Positions 7,479 to 15,700 of a DNA stretch of 16,236 bases are shown here, one piece after another. The stretch spans positions 1-16,236 of the forward strand of contig PUOQ01000106.1 of the NCBI GenBank assembly GCA_003552785.1. Direction: 5' to 3'. Each line of letters begins with the position of its first letter. Position 1 is the first letter of the stretch. Made by a program: the position numbers and the translations under genes. Origin of the DNA: Dehalococcoidia bacterium. GTDB taxonomy: Bacteria > Chloroflexota > Dehalococcoidia > Dehalococcoidales > CSSed11-197. The notes under the pieces are model-generated. The model searched no databases. It was not told the DNA's origin and worked only from the letters and a program-made list of their open reading frames with translations.

Positions 7479-8282
7479 CTATTCTTCCCCGATTGCCTGT
7501 ATACGGTAGCACATCTTGCCGCCGGGTGTGTTTATGTCAACAACTTCACCCTTCTGCCTGCCCATTAAAGCTTTACCGATCGGCGAAGAATCTGATATTT
7601 TTCCATTCAGGGGGTTGGCCTCGCGCGTATTTACTATAACGCATTTAAACTCTTCTCCGCTGTTTGCATCTTTAAGCCTGATGTTTTTACCCAGGGAGAC
7701 TCTATGGCTGGACTTGCTGTCATTGGAATTGACTGTGGAAACCTTGAGAGTTTCTTCCAGCTCCCGAATACGTCCATCAACATGCCCCAGTTCTTCTTTG
7801 GCAGCATCAAGAGGTGAGTTTTCTTTGAAATCTTTATCAGCCGCGGCCAGCTTTATTGCCTCAACAATCGATGGCCTTTTTTCCTTTAACGCCTCGAGTT
7901 CATTTTTAAGCGAATTGTAACCCTCGTCAGTTAAAACTATAGGGCTATTGGCGTTTCGAGAGGCAGTATTTGAGCTCCTGGCTTTTCTTGTTGCAGCACT
8001 TCCTGCCAGGTTTGTACGAACCCAGCCCTCTTTTCTTGCATAACGTAAAAAAGCACGAAAATTGTTAATTTTCTGCGAAGCTTCAGTATCCGATTGCGAA
8101 AACTGCTGGCAGTATCTGGAAATTTCTGCGGGTTTAATTGAGCAAATGTCTCTACTTGGGCCAAACCAGCGTATAACTGAACTCAAAGCCAGGTTAGCTT
8201 CAACCAAATTTTCGGACTTCAAGGTTGAAAGGAACTGGTCTACCGCCTGATTTAAAGGCAAAGGTGTTTGTTTGTTTTTCAT
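7479..8282 (-). CDS. GreA-type transcription factor fused to an integrase-like N-terminal domain
   Basis: The protein is 267 aa, about 110 more than ordinary GreA. Residues 113-267 are a complete GreA/GreB protein: coiled coil PIVLTDEGYNSLKNELEAL onward, with acidic tip residues in KDFKEN (D151, E154) matching those that GreA inserts into the RNA polymerase secondary channel to cleave backtracked RNA, then the FKBP-like domain ending in ISDSSPIGKALMGRQKGEVV. Residues of about 11-93 resemble the SAM-like core-binding domain of XerC/XerD recombinases (VDQFLSTLKSENL, then FRAFLRYARKEGWVRTNLA), but no recombinase catalytic domain is present. A Ser/Ala/Arg linker (94-112) joins them. The start follows AAAAAGGAAATAAG. 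It lies 53 nt after the reductase gene and is probably co-transcribed. The GreA call is firm; the N-terminal assignment is moderate, and it may be a DNA- or protein-binding module. Confidence 0.85.
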   Translation of the reverse strand: MKNKQTPLPLNQAVDQFLSTLKSENLVEANLALSSVIRWFGPSRDICSIKPAEISRYCQQFSQSDTEASQKINNFRAFLRYARKEGWVRTNLAGSAATRKARSSNTASRNANSPIVLTDEGYNSLKNELEALKEKRPSIVEAIKLAAADKDFKENSPLDAAKEELGHVDGRIRELEETLKVSTVNSNDSKSSHRVSLGKNIRLKDANSGEEFKCVIVNTREANPLNGKISDSSPIGKALMGRQKGEVVDINTPGGKMCYRIQAIGEE

Positions 8283-8335
8283 CTTATTTCCTTTTTATTT
8301 AGTCTGCCATGAATTTGTCTTTAATATTAGATAAC

Positions 8336-9502
8336 CTAAGGAACAAGCAATTGTAATAGAACCCGGTAAAAGGAGGGCATCTTTAAAACCTTTGATACTA
8401 CTTTTCCATGGTCATCAAAGCCCAGGCCCGGGTCATCAGATAAAGTATTCACCAAACCGGCACGCTCAATGGATAAAAATGCCCTGTCAATTTTAGTGTC
8501 GTTATACCTTTCGAACAAACTACGTGCAAAGCGAGACAGCCTTATACTCCCAAGCATCTCCTTATGCCACCTGTTCTGGTAATCAGCCAGCGAAGCGGCT
8601 GAAAAGTCGTTATTATTAACGGCTTTACTGGTTGTATCCACCGCAATTCGAGCAGCCCGCAAACCGTAATAAAGGCCTCCTCCTGTCAAAGGCTTAACCT
8701 GCCCTGCACTATCTCCGAGAATTAACAGCCTTTCATCATAAGAACGCGGCAAAACATTCAGGCTTACACACCGGAACAAAGGTTTAGAAGCAAGCCTTAA
8801 AGTATTTCTTTTACTTAAAATTTTAAGAAATTCTTTAAAGTAATGCAAAGTACGCTTGCGGGTAAGCAAGCCCGCCAGAGATGTGTTTGCATCCAGTGGC
8901 TGGTACCAGGCAAAGAAACCGGGGGCAATTTTATTACCAAAATATACTTCCAGATTTTCATGATTTGAAGTTTCTACAACCGCCTGAACACCAACAGCAA
9001 AATCGCTCACTCTTCCAAGTGCCAGATTCTGGCTCAAGGTTGGGTTGCACCCGGCAGCAACAATGGCCATTTTCCCTTTAAGGCTATTGGCGCTATTTTG
9101 TAAACGGACCTTTACACCTTCATTATCAATATTGACTTCGTTTACTTTGCAGTTATACTTATAATCAACACCATGTTGAGCCGCTTCCTCGGCCATTAGT
9201 TTATCAAGCAGCCCCCGGTTTACTGTCACGGCCTGGGTTTCATTACGAGACATGTCCAATTTGTAGCCCGAGGGAGAAAACAAACTGGCATTTTTATACC
9301 AATTCATGACAGGAAGGCTTTCTACGTTCAGCAACCTGGCACAGTTAAGGCTAATTATACCTGCGCAACAAACCGGCCCACCTAACTGAGGCCTTTTTTC
9401 CAATACAGTTACTTTTAAACCTTTTTTTGCAAGTTGTTTTGCAGTGTAACTGCCTACGGGACCGGAGCCGATGACGAGTACATCTTGCATGGATGATTTC
9501 AT
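8336..9502 (-). CDS. geranylgeranyl reductase family FAD-dependent oxidoreductase
   Basis: This is a 388-aa flavoprotein. The N-terminal dinucleotide-binding motif is VLVIGSGPVGSYTAKQLAKK (G12, G14, G17), followed by VTVLEKRPQLGGPVCCAGII, in which the Cys-Gly region is typical of archaeal-type geranylgeranyl reductases. PGFFAWYQP (194-202) corresponds to the substrate-pocket YxWxFP-like motif, and GDSAGQVKPLTGGGLYYGL (263-281) is the second FAD motif. Family members saturate isoprenoid chains on lipids, quinones or chlorophyll, using FAD. The start is set at ATG 9502, with a second ATG four codons later; neither has a visible Shine-Dalgarno, and the predicted leader is only about 17 nt. A prenyltransferase lies elsewhere in the window, so a role in quinone or lipid tail reduction is possible but not shown. 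Confidence 0.85.
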   Translation of the reverse strand: MKSSMQDVLVIGSGPVGSYTAKQLAKKGLKVTVLEKRPQLGGPVCCAGIISLNCARLLNVESLPVMNWYKNASLFSPSGYKLDMSRNETQAVTVNRGLLDKLMAEEAAQHGVDYKYNCKVNEVNIDNEGVKVRLQNSANSLKGKMAIVAAGCNPTLSQNLALGRVSDFAVGVQAVVETSNHENLEVYFGNKIAPGFFAWYQPLDANTSLAGLLTRKRTLHYFKEFLKILSKRNTLRLASKPLFRCVSLNVLPRSYDERLLILGDSAGQVKPLTGGGLYYGLRAARIAVDTTSKAVNNNDFSAASLADYQNRWHKEMLGSIRLSRFARSLFERYNDTKIDRAFLSIERAGLVNTLSDDPGLGFDDHGKVVSKVLKMPSFYRVLLQLLVP

Positions 9503-9525
9503 AATTTGAGGTGTTTAATAAATAA

Positions 9526-9552
9526 AGTATAGCATAAATTGAAGTATTCAAT
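9526..9552 (-). promoter_or_regulatory. extended -10 promoter and operator-like palindrome upstream of the reductase
   Basis: On the minus strand TGCTATACT gives an extended -10 (TATACT, bases 9531 to 9526). No good -35 exists at the standard distance. ATTGAAGTATTCAAT (9538-9552), a perfect 6-bp inverted repeat with 3-nt centre, occupies the spacer region, and a second palindrome TTGACGTCAA (9565-9574) lies just upstream. Both could be binding sites for a regulator. Confidence 0.45.
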
Positions 9553-9655
9553 CTTTCCTGAAGCTTGACGTCAAACCACCTGTACAACAAGAATATTATT
9601 TTAATAATTTATTTCCACAAAACAGGTTATTAAAAAGAAAAAATAGCCGCGCACC

Positions 9656-9674
9656 GGGCCTGACGGCCTGGCCC
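9656..9674. repeat. GC-rich hairpin in the divergent promoter region
   Basis: GGGCC (9656-9660) and GGCCC (9670-9674) form a 5-bp stem with a 9-nt loop. On the minus strand the sequence then runs into a TATTTTTTC tract (about 9639-9647), so it could act as a terminator for stray leftward transcription, although no gene lies upstream of it on that strand. I see no coding gene in 9503-9762. Confidence 0.35.
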
Positions 9675-9727
9675 ATGCAATCTACCATAAGCCTGTTTAA
9701 ATATATTAAAGACCTGACGGAGAAAAT

Positions 9728-9756
9728 TTGACAAGGGTTTACTATTGAGCTATATT
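9728..9756 (+). promoter_or_regulatory. promoter of the trpB2 T-box transcript
   Basis: A consensus -35 TTGACA (9728-9733), a 17-nt spacer and a -10 TATATT (9751-9756) predict transcription starting near 9763, just before the T-box leader. This is the best sigma-70-type promoter in the window. Confidence 0.8.
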
Positions 9757-9762
9757 GTGCCA

Positions 9763-10067
9763 GGATATCAATACTATAAAGGCTGTGAACAAGGGTAGTA
9801 AGCCTGCAGGTATGGTTGCAGAGAGCCGGGACAGGTGGAAACCGGTGCCAGTGCCAGGGCTGAATGGGCTTGGGAGCCGCTAACCGAAAGCATTGATTTG
9901 TTAGTAGGCTTAGACGCAAGAGGAGCGTTACAACACCTCAGGGTATCGGGCCTAAGTGCCCCGTATCCATCGAGATGATCAGTAAGCACATGGCAGTAAA
10001 CTGATCGAAGAAGGGTGGCACCGCAGGTAGCCTCCTGCCCCTTCAAGGGCAGGAGGCTTTATTTATT
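9763..10067 (+). promoter_or_regulatory. tryptophan-specific T-box leader
   Basis: This RNA leader senses uncharged tRNA-Trp and prevents termination when tryptophan is scarce. The diagnostic T-box sequence AAGGGTGGCACCGC is at 10011-10024. Stem I shows the conserved AGTA, AGAGAGC (9820-9826) and GGTGGAAACCGG segments. GAATGGGC places the specifier codon TGG (Trp) at 9865-9867. The acceptor-binding bulge is TGGC (10016-10019), which needs a tRNA with discriminator G, as bacterial tRNA-Trp has. Two independent signals thus agree on tryptophan, matching the downstream trpB2. The 5' end is inferred from the promoter. Confidence 0.92.
10030..10067 (+). terminator. T-box regulated terminator upstream of trpB2
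   Basis: GCCTCCTGCCC (10030-10040) pairs perfectly over 11 bp with GGGCAGGAGGC (10047-10057), loop CTTCAA, followed by TTTATTTATT. It lies directly after the T-box sequence, as expected for the terminator that competes with the antiterminator. Confidence 0.92.
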
Positions 10068-10089
10068 ATAAAACGCCAGGAGGTGAAGG

Positions 10090-10134
10090 GTGGCAAAGGA
10101 AAAATACAAACTCTGGCCTGAACGGACAGTGTAG
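10090..10134 (+). CDS. possible 14-residue leader peptide ahead of trpB2
   Basis: GTG at 10090 opens a 14-codon frame, MAKEKYKLWPERTV, ending at TAG 10132-10134. It is preceded by AGGAGGTGA (10078-10086), almost perfectly complementary to the 16S rRNA tail, with 6 nt from AGGAGG to the start. It contains one Trp codon (10114-10116). It sits just after the T-box terminator and 54 nt before trpB2. It could be a regulatory ORF, a remnant of another gene start, or chance. I see no attenuator hairpin after it, only a T6 run near 10145. Confidence 0.4.
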   Translation: MAKEKYKLWPERTV

Positions 10135-10188
10135 AAAGCTAAGTGTTTTTTAGAAAATATTCAAAAATAAACATAAGGAGTAACAATC

Positions 10189-11559
10189 ATGGACCAAACT
10201 AAGTTCACACTTGAAGAAAAGGAAATGCCCACGAGCTGGTACAACATATTACCGGATCTGCCTCAACCCTTACCGGCAGTACTTCATCCCGGCACCGGAA
10301 AATCCGTTACGCCTGACGATCTGGCTCCTTTATTTCCGATGGAACTTATAATGCAGGAATTCAGTCCTGAACGCTACATCGAGATACCCGAAGAGTTACA
10401 GGCGATATACCGCACGTGGAGACCGACCGTGCTGCAACGTGCCTATCGCCTGGAAAAAACCCTCGATACCCCTGCCAAGATATTTTTTAAATACGAAGGT
10501 TCCAGCCCTGCGGGTTCCCATAAACCCAATACAGCCATTGCTCAAGCCTACTATAACAAGAAAGAAGGCATCAAGCGCCTGACCACTGAAACCGGTGCTG
10601 GCCAATGGGGTAGCGCTTTATCACTGGCCTGCATGTTTTTTGGACTTGAGCTAAAGGTATACATGGTCAAAGTAAGCTACAATCAAAAACCATACCGCCG
10701 CATAATGATGGAGACCTGGGGTGCAACCTGTGTGCCCAGCCCGAGCCCGGACACCAAAGCCGGACGTGACGTTCTGGCCGAAAACCCTGAAAGCCCCGGT
10801 TCACTCGGCCTGGCGATCAGTGAAGCCGTCGAAGATGCTGTCGGCAGGGATGATTCACATTATTCGCTGGGAAGCGTTTTAAACCATGTACTGCTGCATC
10901 AAACCATCATCGGCCTGGAAACAAAGTTGCAATTTGAAAAAGCCGGTTTGTACCCGGATATAGTAGTCGGCTGCGTTGGCGGCGGTTCCAATTTTGGCGG
11001 CATGGCCATACCCTTTGCCAAAGACAAGATCGACGGGACCCATAAAGACCTCAAGATAATTGCTGCTGAACCCGAAAGCTGTCCAACCATGACCAAAGGG
11101 TTATACGCTTACGACTTTGGTGATGTCGCCTGCATGACCCCGCTAATGAAGATGTTTACCCTGGGTCACAATTTCATGCCGCCACCTGTCCACGCCGGGG
11201 GCTTGCGCTACCATGGCATGGCGCCGCTTAACTGCCACCTACTCAAGCTGGGGTTGATAGAAGCAAGAGCTGTACCCCAGATGGCCACTTTTGAGGCCGG
11301 AGTAACCTTTGCCAGGAGCGAAGGTTTTATAAGCGCACCCGAAACCAACCATGCCATACGTGCAGGTATCGATGAAGCCTTAAAATGCCGGGAAACGGGT
11401 GAAGGCAAAACAATTCTTATTGCCCACAGCGGGCACGGCCACTTCGATATGGCCGCATATGATGCTTACCTTTCAAACAAACTAGAGGATTATCAATATC
11501 CGGAAGATCTGGTTAAAAAAGCCCTGGATTCTCTTCCTCAAACTCCTGATCAGTCTTAA
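10189..11559 (+). CDS. trpB2: tryptophan synthase beta chain, TrpB2 type
   Basis: This PLP enzyme condenses indole with serine (or phosphoserine in some TrpB2 enzymes) to give tryptophan. The 456-aa length and N-terminus (TSWYNILPDLPQPLP) mark the TrpB2 group rather than TrpB1. The PLP lysine is K112 in GSHKPNTA; the catalytic Glu is E134 in TETGAGQWG; the PLP-phosphate loop is CVGGGSNFGG (262-271); late conserved segments are AGGLRYHGMAPL and SGHGHFD. The start follows AAGGAG with normal spacing. No trpA or other trp gene is nearby, so the enzyme may salvage free indole or work with a distant TrpA; TrpB2 often lacks a tight TrpA partner. The Trp T-box upstream indicates induction under tryptophan limitation. 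Confidence 0.95.
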   Translation: MDQTKFTLEEKEMPTSWYNILPDLPQPLPAVLHPGTGKSVTPDDLAPLFPMELIMQEFSPERYIEIPEELQAIYRTWRPTVLQRAYRLEKTLDTPAKIFFKYEGSSPAGSHKPNTAIAQAYYNKKEGIKRLTTETGAGQWGSALSLACMFFGLELKVYMVKVSYNQKPYRRIMMETWGATCVPSPSPDTKAGRDVLAENPESPGSLGLAISEAVEDAVGRDDSHYSLGSVLNHVLLHQTIIGLETKLQFEKAGLYPDIVVGCVGGGSNFGGMAIPFAKDKIDGTHKDLKIIAAEPESCPTMTKGLYAYDFGDVACMTPLMKMFTLGHNFMPPPVHAGGLRYHGMAPLNCHLLKLGLIEARAVPQMATFEAGVTFARSEGFISAPETNHAIRAGIDEALKCRETGEGKTILIAHSGHGHFDMAAYDAYLSNKLEDYQYPEDLVKKALDSLPQTPDQS

Positions 11560-11570
11560 TTAAATGTTAT

Positions 11571-11609
11571 ATAAGCCGCCGGATTATCCATCCCGGCGGC
11601 TTATTTTTT
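11571..11609 (+). terminator. rho-independent terminator after trpB2
   Basis: ATAAGCCGCCGG (11571-11582) pairs over 12 bp with CCGGCGGCTTAT (11593-11604), with a 10-nt loop and a following T-run. It starts 11 nt after the trpB2 stop and isolates it from the downstream protease gene. Confidence 0.93.
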
Positions 11610-11631
11610 CCAGGCATTTAAACAAGTTTGA

Positions 11632-11660
11632 TTGCAATGCAGGCGCAATTAAGTTATCAT
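11632..11660 (+). promoter_or_regulatory. probable promoter of the HtrA-like gene
   Basis: TTGCAA (11632-11637), a 17-nt spacer and TATCAT (11655-11660; five of six consensus bases) precede the gene, giving a start near 11667 and a leader of about 23 nt containing the AAGGTGA ribosome binding site. Confidence 0.55.
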
Positions 11661-11689
11661 TTGGGTTAACCGCACATAAGGTGAAACTC

Positions 11690-12751
11690 ATGAGGGAACA
11701 TGCTGCCAGGCTATCAACGTTAATACTATCTCTGATGCTCGTATCGTCCCTGGGCATCGGATGCGGCGTTTTTGATGAACGCCCTCCTGATACCACACCT
11801 CCCCAAACTACACCGGCAAACTCAAACTTTACCAGTCCGGCAAACAATGGAGTCCAGGAACTTGCAAGCTGGACAGCAGCTGTTGAAAAAATCAAGCCAT
11901 CGGTAGTTGCCATTGAAACAGACACCGGCTCTGCTTCAGGATGGATTATAGATAGCGAAGGAATAATTGTTACCAACCAGCATGTTATCGAAAATGCCGG
12001 CGAGGTCGGCGTTATGCTGCATGACGGCAACTATTATACCGCAGAAAAAATATTTGCCGACCCGGTTACCGATATTGCCATTTTAATTATCGATGCTCAC
12101 GGCCTGCCAGTTGCCAATATAGGCTCCTCATCCGACCTGCGACTGGGTCAACCAGTTGCGGTCGTAGGTAATGCCCTGGGGCTTGGAATAAGCATGAAAG
12201 GCGGATGGGTTAGCCGGCTGGATGTCTCTACCGTAATCGAAGGAAGGGATTTATACGGCCTGATTGAAACCGATGCTGCCATGAACCCGGGCAACAGTGG
12301 CGGGCCCCTTATTAATCTTTCCGGAGAGGTGATCGGGATCGCCAACGCCAAGCTTGTGGATGTTGTTGTAGAAGGCGTTGCTTACGCTATAAGCATTGAT
12401 TCAGCTCTGCCAATAATTGATAGGCTGATAGAAGACGGTGAAATAGCTTATCCTTTCCTTGGAGTCCAGGGCCTGATAACTGTTGATCAGGCGGTAGCAA
12501 GCTTTTATGAACTGGATGTCGAGCAAGGCGTGCTAATTCTGGATGTGGCGTCCGGAAGCGGGGCTTCAGAAGCGGGGCTTGAAGGGGGAGATGTTTTACT
12601 TGAAGTAGATCAAGAACCAATAACTACGGTCGGGGAACTGGTTCAGATTATACGTTCTAAAGAAATAGGCCAAACAATCGCCGTCACCTATCACCGGGAC
12701 GGCGAAGAGCACACTGTAAACGTTACATTGACCGAGCGACCAGACTTTTAA
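11690..12751 (+). CDS. HtrA/DegP-like serine protease, probable lipoprotein
   Basis: This 353-aa envelope protease of family S1C has a trypsin domain (about 55-245) and one PDZ domain (about 258-350). The catalytic triad is intact: His98 in VTNQHVI, Asp128 in DPVTDIAIL and Ser203 in MNPGNSGGP. The N-terminus has a basic start, a hydrophobic core and Cys25 in LGIGC, a slightly unusual lipobox, then a Pro/Thr-rich linker (31-55), so it is probably anchored outside the membrane. Such proteases degrade misfolded envelope proteins, with the PDZ domain gating activity. I chose ATG 11690 because AAGGTGA lies 6 nt upstream and the signal peptide starts there; an in-frame ATG at 11564 precedes the trpB2 terminator and is excluded. 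A single PDZ resembles bacterial HtrA/DegS types. Confidence 0.93.
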   Translation: MREHAARLSTLILSLMLVSSLGIGCGVFDERPPDTTPPQTTPANSNFTSPANNGVQELASWTAAVEKIKPSVVAIETDTGSASGWIIDSEGIIVTNQHVIENAGEVGVMLHDGNYYTAEKIFADPVTDIAILIIDAHGLPVANIGSSSDLRLGQPVAVVGNALGLGISMKGGWVSRLDVSTVIEGRDLYGLIETDAAMNPGNSGGPLINLSGEVIGIANAKLVDVVVEGVAYAISIDSALPIIDRLIEDGEIAYPFLGVQGLITVDQAVASFYELDVEQGVLILDVASGSGASEAGLEGGDVLLEVDQEPITTVGELVQIIRSKEIGQTIAVTYHRDGEEHTVNVTLTERPDF

Positions 12752-15700
12752 TCCTGCTTCTTAACACCCAGGATTACAACGTGGCCATCAATCTTGAAAC
12801 TTTCCGAAAAGGCTCCCTGTACGGGTTCGCTGTTATAAATTGCATCCGACAGGGTTTCTCTTTTTATATAGTCTCTATATTCTTCCATGGCGTGGTTGAT
12901 AACTTCACCCGAGCTGTAAAAAGTAGAAATCCGGTTGGCTATATCAAAACCAGCCTGGCGCCTCAGGTTTTGTATGCGGCGCACAATCTCTCTTGCCAGC
13001 CCTTCAGTTTCAAGCTCCAGTGATATTTCAGTATCAACTGCAACAGTATAGTTATTATCCGAGCTAATGCATAAATTCGGTTTTTCCAGATCTTTATCGT
13101 CTACAACAATATGGATAGTTTTTATGTTTAATTCTTCCAGCACCTGGTCCTTAATTTTATCAACACGCTTGATTTCAGCATCACTCTGAAGCTTGACCAG
13201 CAATTTGGAAAGTGGTTGACGAATCTTGATACCGGCCTGGCTCCTGGCGGAACGCCCCAGGCTGGAAAGCTTGATAGCCAGTTGAATACTGGCAGCCAGC
13301 TCTTCATCTATAAGCTCTTTATCGGCAACTGGAAACAATGCAAGGTGGACGCTTTCGGGTGCGCCAGGATAAGCACGGAGCGCCAGATTCTGGTACATTG
13401 CCTCCGCCATAAACGGGATAAATGGCGCTACCAGCCGCGAAATAGTCTCGAGGCAATGGTACAAAGTGTTATAGGCTGCCATTTTATCGCCATCGTTTTC
13501 GCTTTTCCAGAAACGCCGGCGTGAGCGCCGCACATACCAATTGGAAAGCCCGGAAACGAAGTTCTCTATAGCGCGCCCGGCCGCAGTTGGGTCATAACTA
13601 TCAAGGTCAGAGTCCACCTTGATAATCAGGCTGTTTAATTCGGATAGTATCCAGCGGTCCAGCTCGGACAGTTCCTGTGTTTCGCCTGGAGTGGCCGGAT
13701 TAAAGCAGTCGATATTCGCATAGGTAACAAAAAATGAATAAACGTTCCATAATGGCAACATGAACTGGCGCATTACTTCGCCAACCAGGTTTTCGGAAAA
13801 ACGCCTGGGTTGTCCGGGTGGACTGGCTGTAACAAGATACCACCTCATGGCATCAGTGCCATATTTATCAATGATGGTGTAGGGCCCCACAACATTATTG
13901 CGGCTCTTGCTCATTTTTTCGCCCTTCTCATCCAGTATGTGCCCCAGACATATCACGTTCCGGAAGGCTACACTTTCGAAAAGCAGCGTTGAAATGGCGT
14001 GCAGGCTGTAAAACCACCCCCTTGTTTGATCCACCGCCTCGCATATAAAGTCAGCCGGAAAGCGTCCGTCGGTAAGCAATGTTTCATTTTCAAATGGGTA
14101 GTGATATTGGGCGATGGGCATATTGCCACTGTCAAACCAGCAGTCTATAACTTCAAGCTGACGCTTCATAGTACCGCCGCAAGTGCAAGCATAGGTCATA
14201 TTATCAACATAAGGCCGGTGAAGGTCCAGTTCTTTATCCAGCCCCGAAAAGCCGGGCTTTGCTTTAATTTCTTCAACGCTGCCAATGCATTCATACTTAT
14301 CACAATCAGAGCAGTGCCATACTGGAAGCGGGGTCCCCCAGTATCGCTCCCGGGAAAAAGCCCAGTCAACATTATTTTCCAGCCAGTCACCAAAACGGCC
14401 GTGTTTAACATGTTCCGGATACCAGTTAATTTGCCTGTTAAGATCAATCAGGTTGTCTTTTCTGGCTGTGGTGCGTATATACCATGACTGCTTAACATAG
14501 TAAAGCAGCGGGGTAGTACATCTCCAGCAGAAGGGATAGGTGTGACTTATGGTTGTTTGCCTGAGCAGAAGCCCCTTATCCTTCAGATACTCTATAATTT
14601 GCCTGTCAGCTTCCTTCACAAACAGGCCGCTGAAGGGGTAATCGCCGGTTATATTTCCGGCAAGGTCTACATGCTGAACAAAATCCAGGCCTTCCCTTTT
14701 TCCGGCATCAAAGTCATCTTCACCAAAGGCTGGTGCTATGTGAACAATGCCACTGCCATCTTCCATGGAAACAAATTCAGCGCTGATCACCGGGTAGTTG
14801 AGATTTTTCGCTTCATCTTGTTTTTCAAGTTCAGACGTCCCCTGTATAAGCCGCCTTCTTTCAACCCCAAAATCATGAGGATTAAACAGTGGTTCATAGG
14901 AAAGCCCTGCCAACTTGCTGCCTGTCACTTTGGCCAGTACAGGAGCATCTTCCAGTCCACAAATCTCAATAAGTTTTTCAGCAACAATTAAAATGCCGTC
15001 GTCGGTATTGACCAGGCAATAGGTTTCCTCGCAATTAACAGCAAGAGATGTGTTTCCCGGCAATGTCCAGGGGGTAGTTGTCCATGCGACGAGAAACACA
15101 GTTTTGTCAACATCATTGAAAGGGATAACTCTGTGGCTGTCTTCGGTAAGCTTGAACTTTATGTAAACAGATGGGTCTACGGTATTTTCTTGATAACCCT
15201 GTGCTACCTCATGAGAACTTAGAGAAGTGCCGCAACGCGGACAGTGGGCTGCTGTTTTATACCCCTGGTAGATCAAGTCTTTATCCCACATGGTTTTTAT
15301 CGCCCACCAGCAGCTCTCGATATAGTCATTGTCCATGGTAATGTAGGGGTTATCAAGATCCACCCAGAAAGCGATTCGATCGGTAAAAGCAACCCACTCT
15401 TCCAAATACTTGAAAACACTTTCCCGGCAGCGGGCATTGAAACGGTCGATCCCGTAGTTTTCTATTTCGTGCTTGGATACAAAACCAAGCTCCTTTTCAA
15501 CTTCCAGTTCCACGGGTAAACCATGTGTATCCCAGCCGGCAATTCGAGGTACATAATAACCCTTCATGGTCTTGTAACGCGGTATTACATCTTTGAAAAT
15601 CCTTGAAATGGCATGATGAATACCCGGGTTGCCATTGGCTGTAGGGGGGCCTTCATAAAATACAAATCTTTTGTTGCCCTCACGGCTGGAAATGCTTTTT

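Noticed and set aside
7479..8282. Active tyrosine recombinase in the GreA fusion
   Set aside because: Only the N-terminal core-binding-like part is present; no catalytic Arg-His-Arg-Tyr domain follows.
9596..10046. Minus-strand frames 9596-9919 and 9774-10046
   Set aside because: They lie opposite the Trp T-box and its promoter, with no recognisable protein features.
11564..11689. Upstream ATG of the HtrA-like gene at 11564
   Set aside because: Translation from it would run through the trpB2 terminator, and the added residues precede a proper signal peptide that starts at 11690 with its own ribosome binding site.
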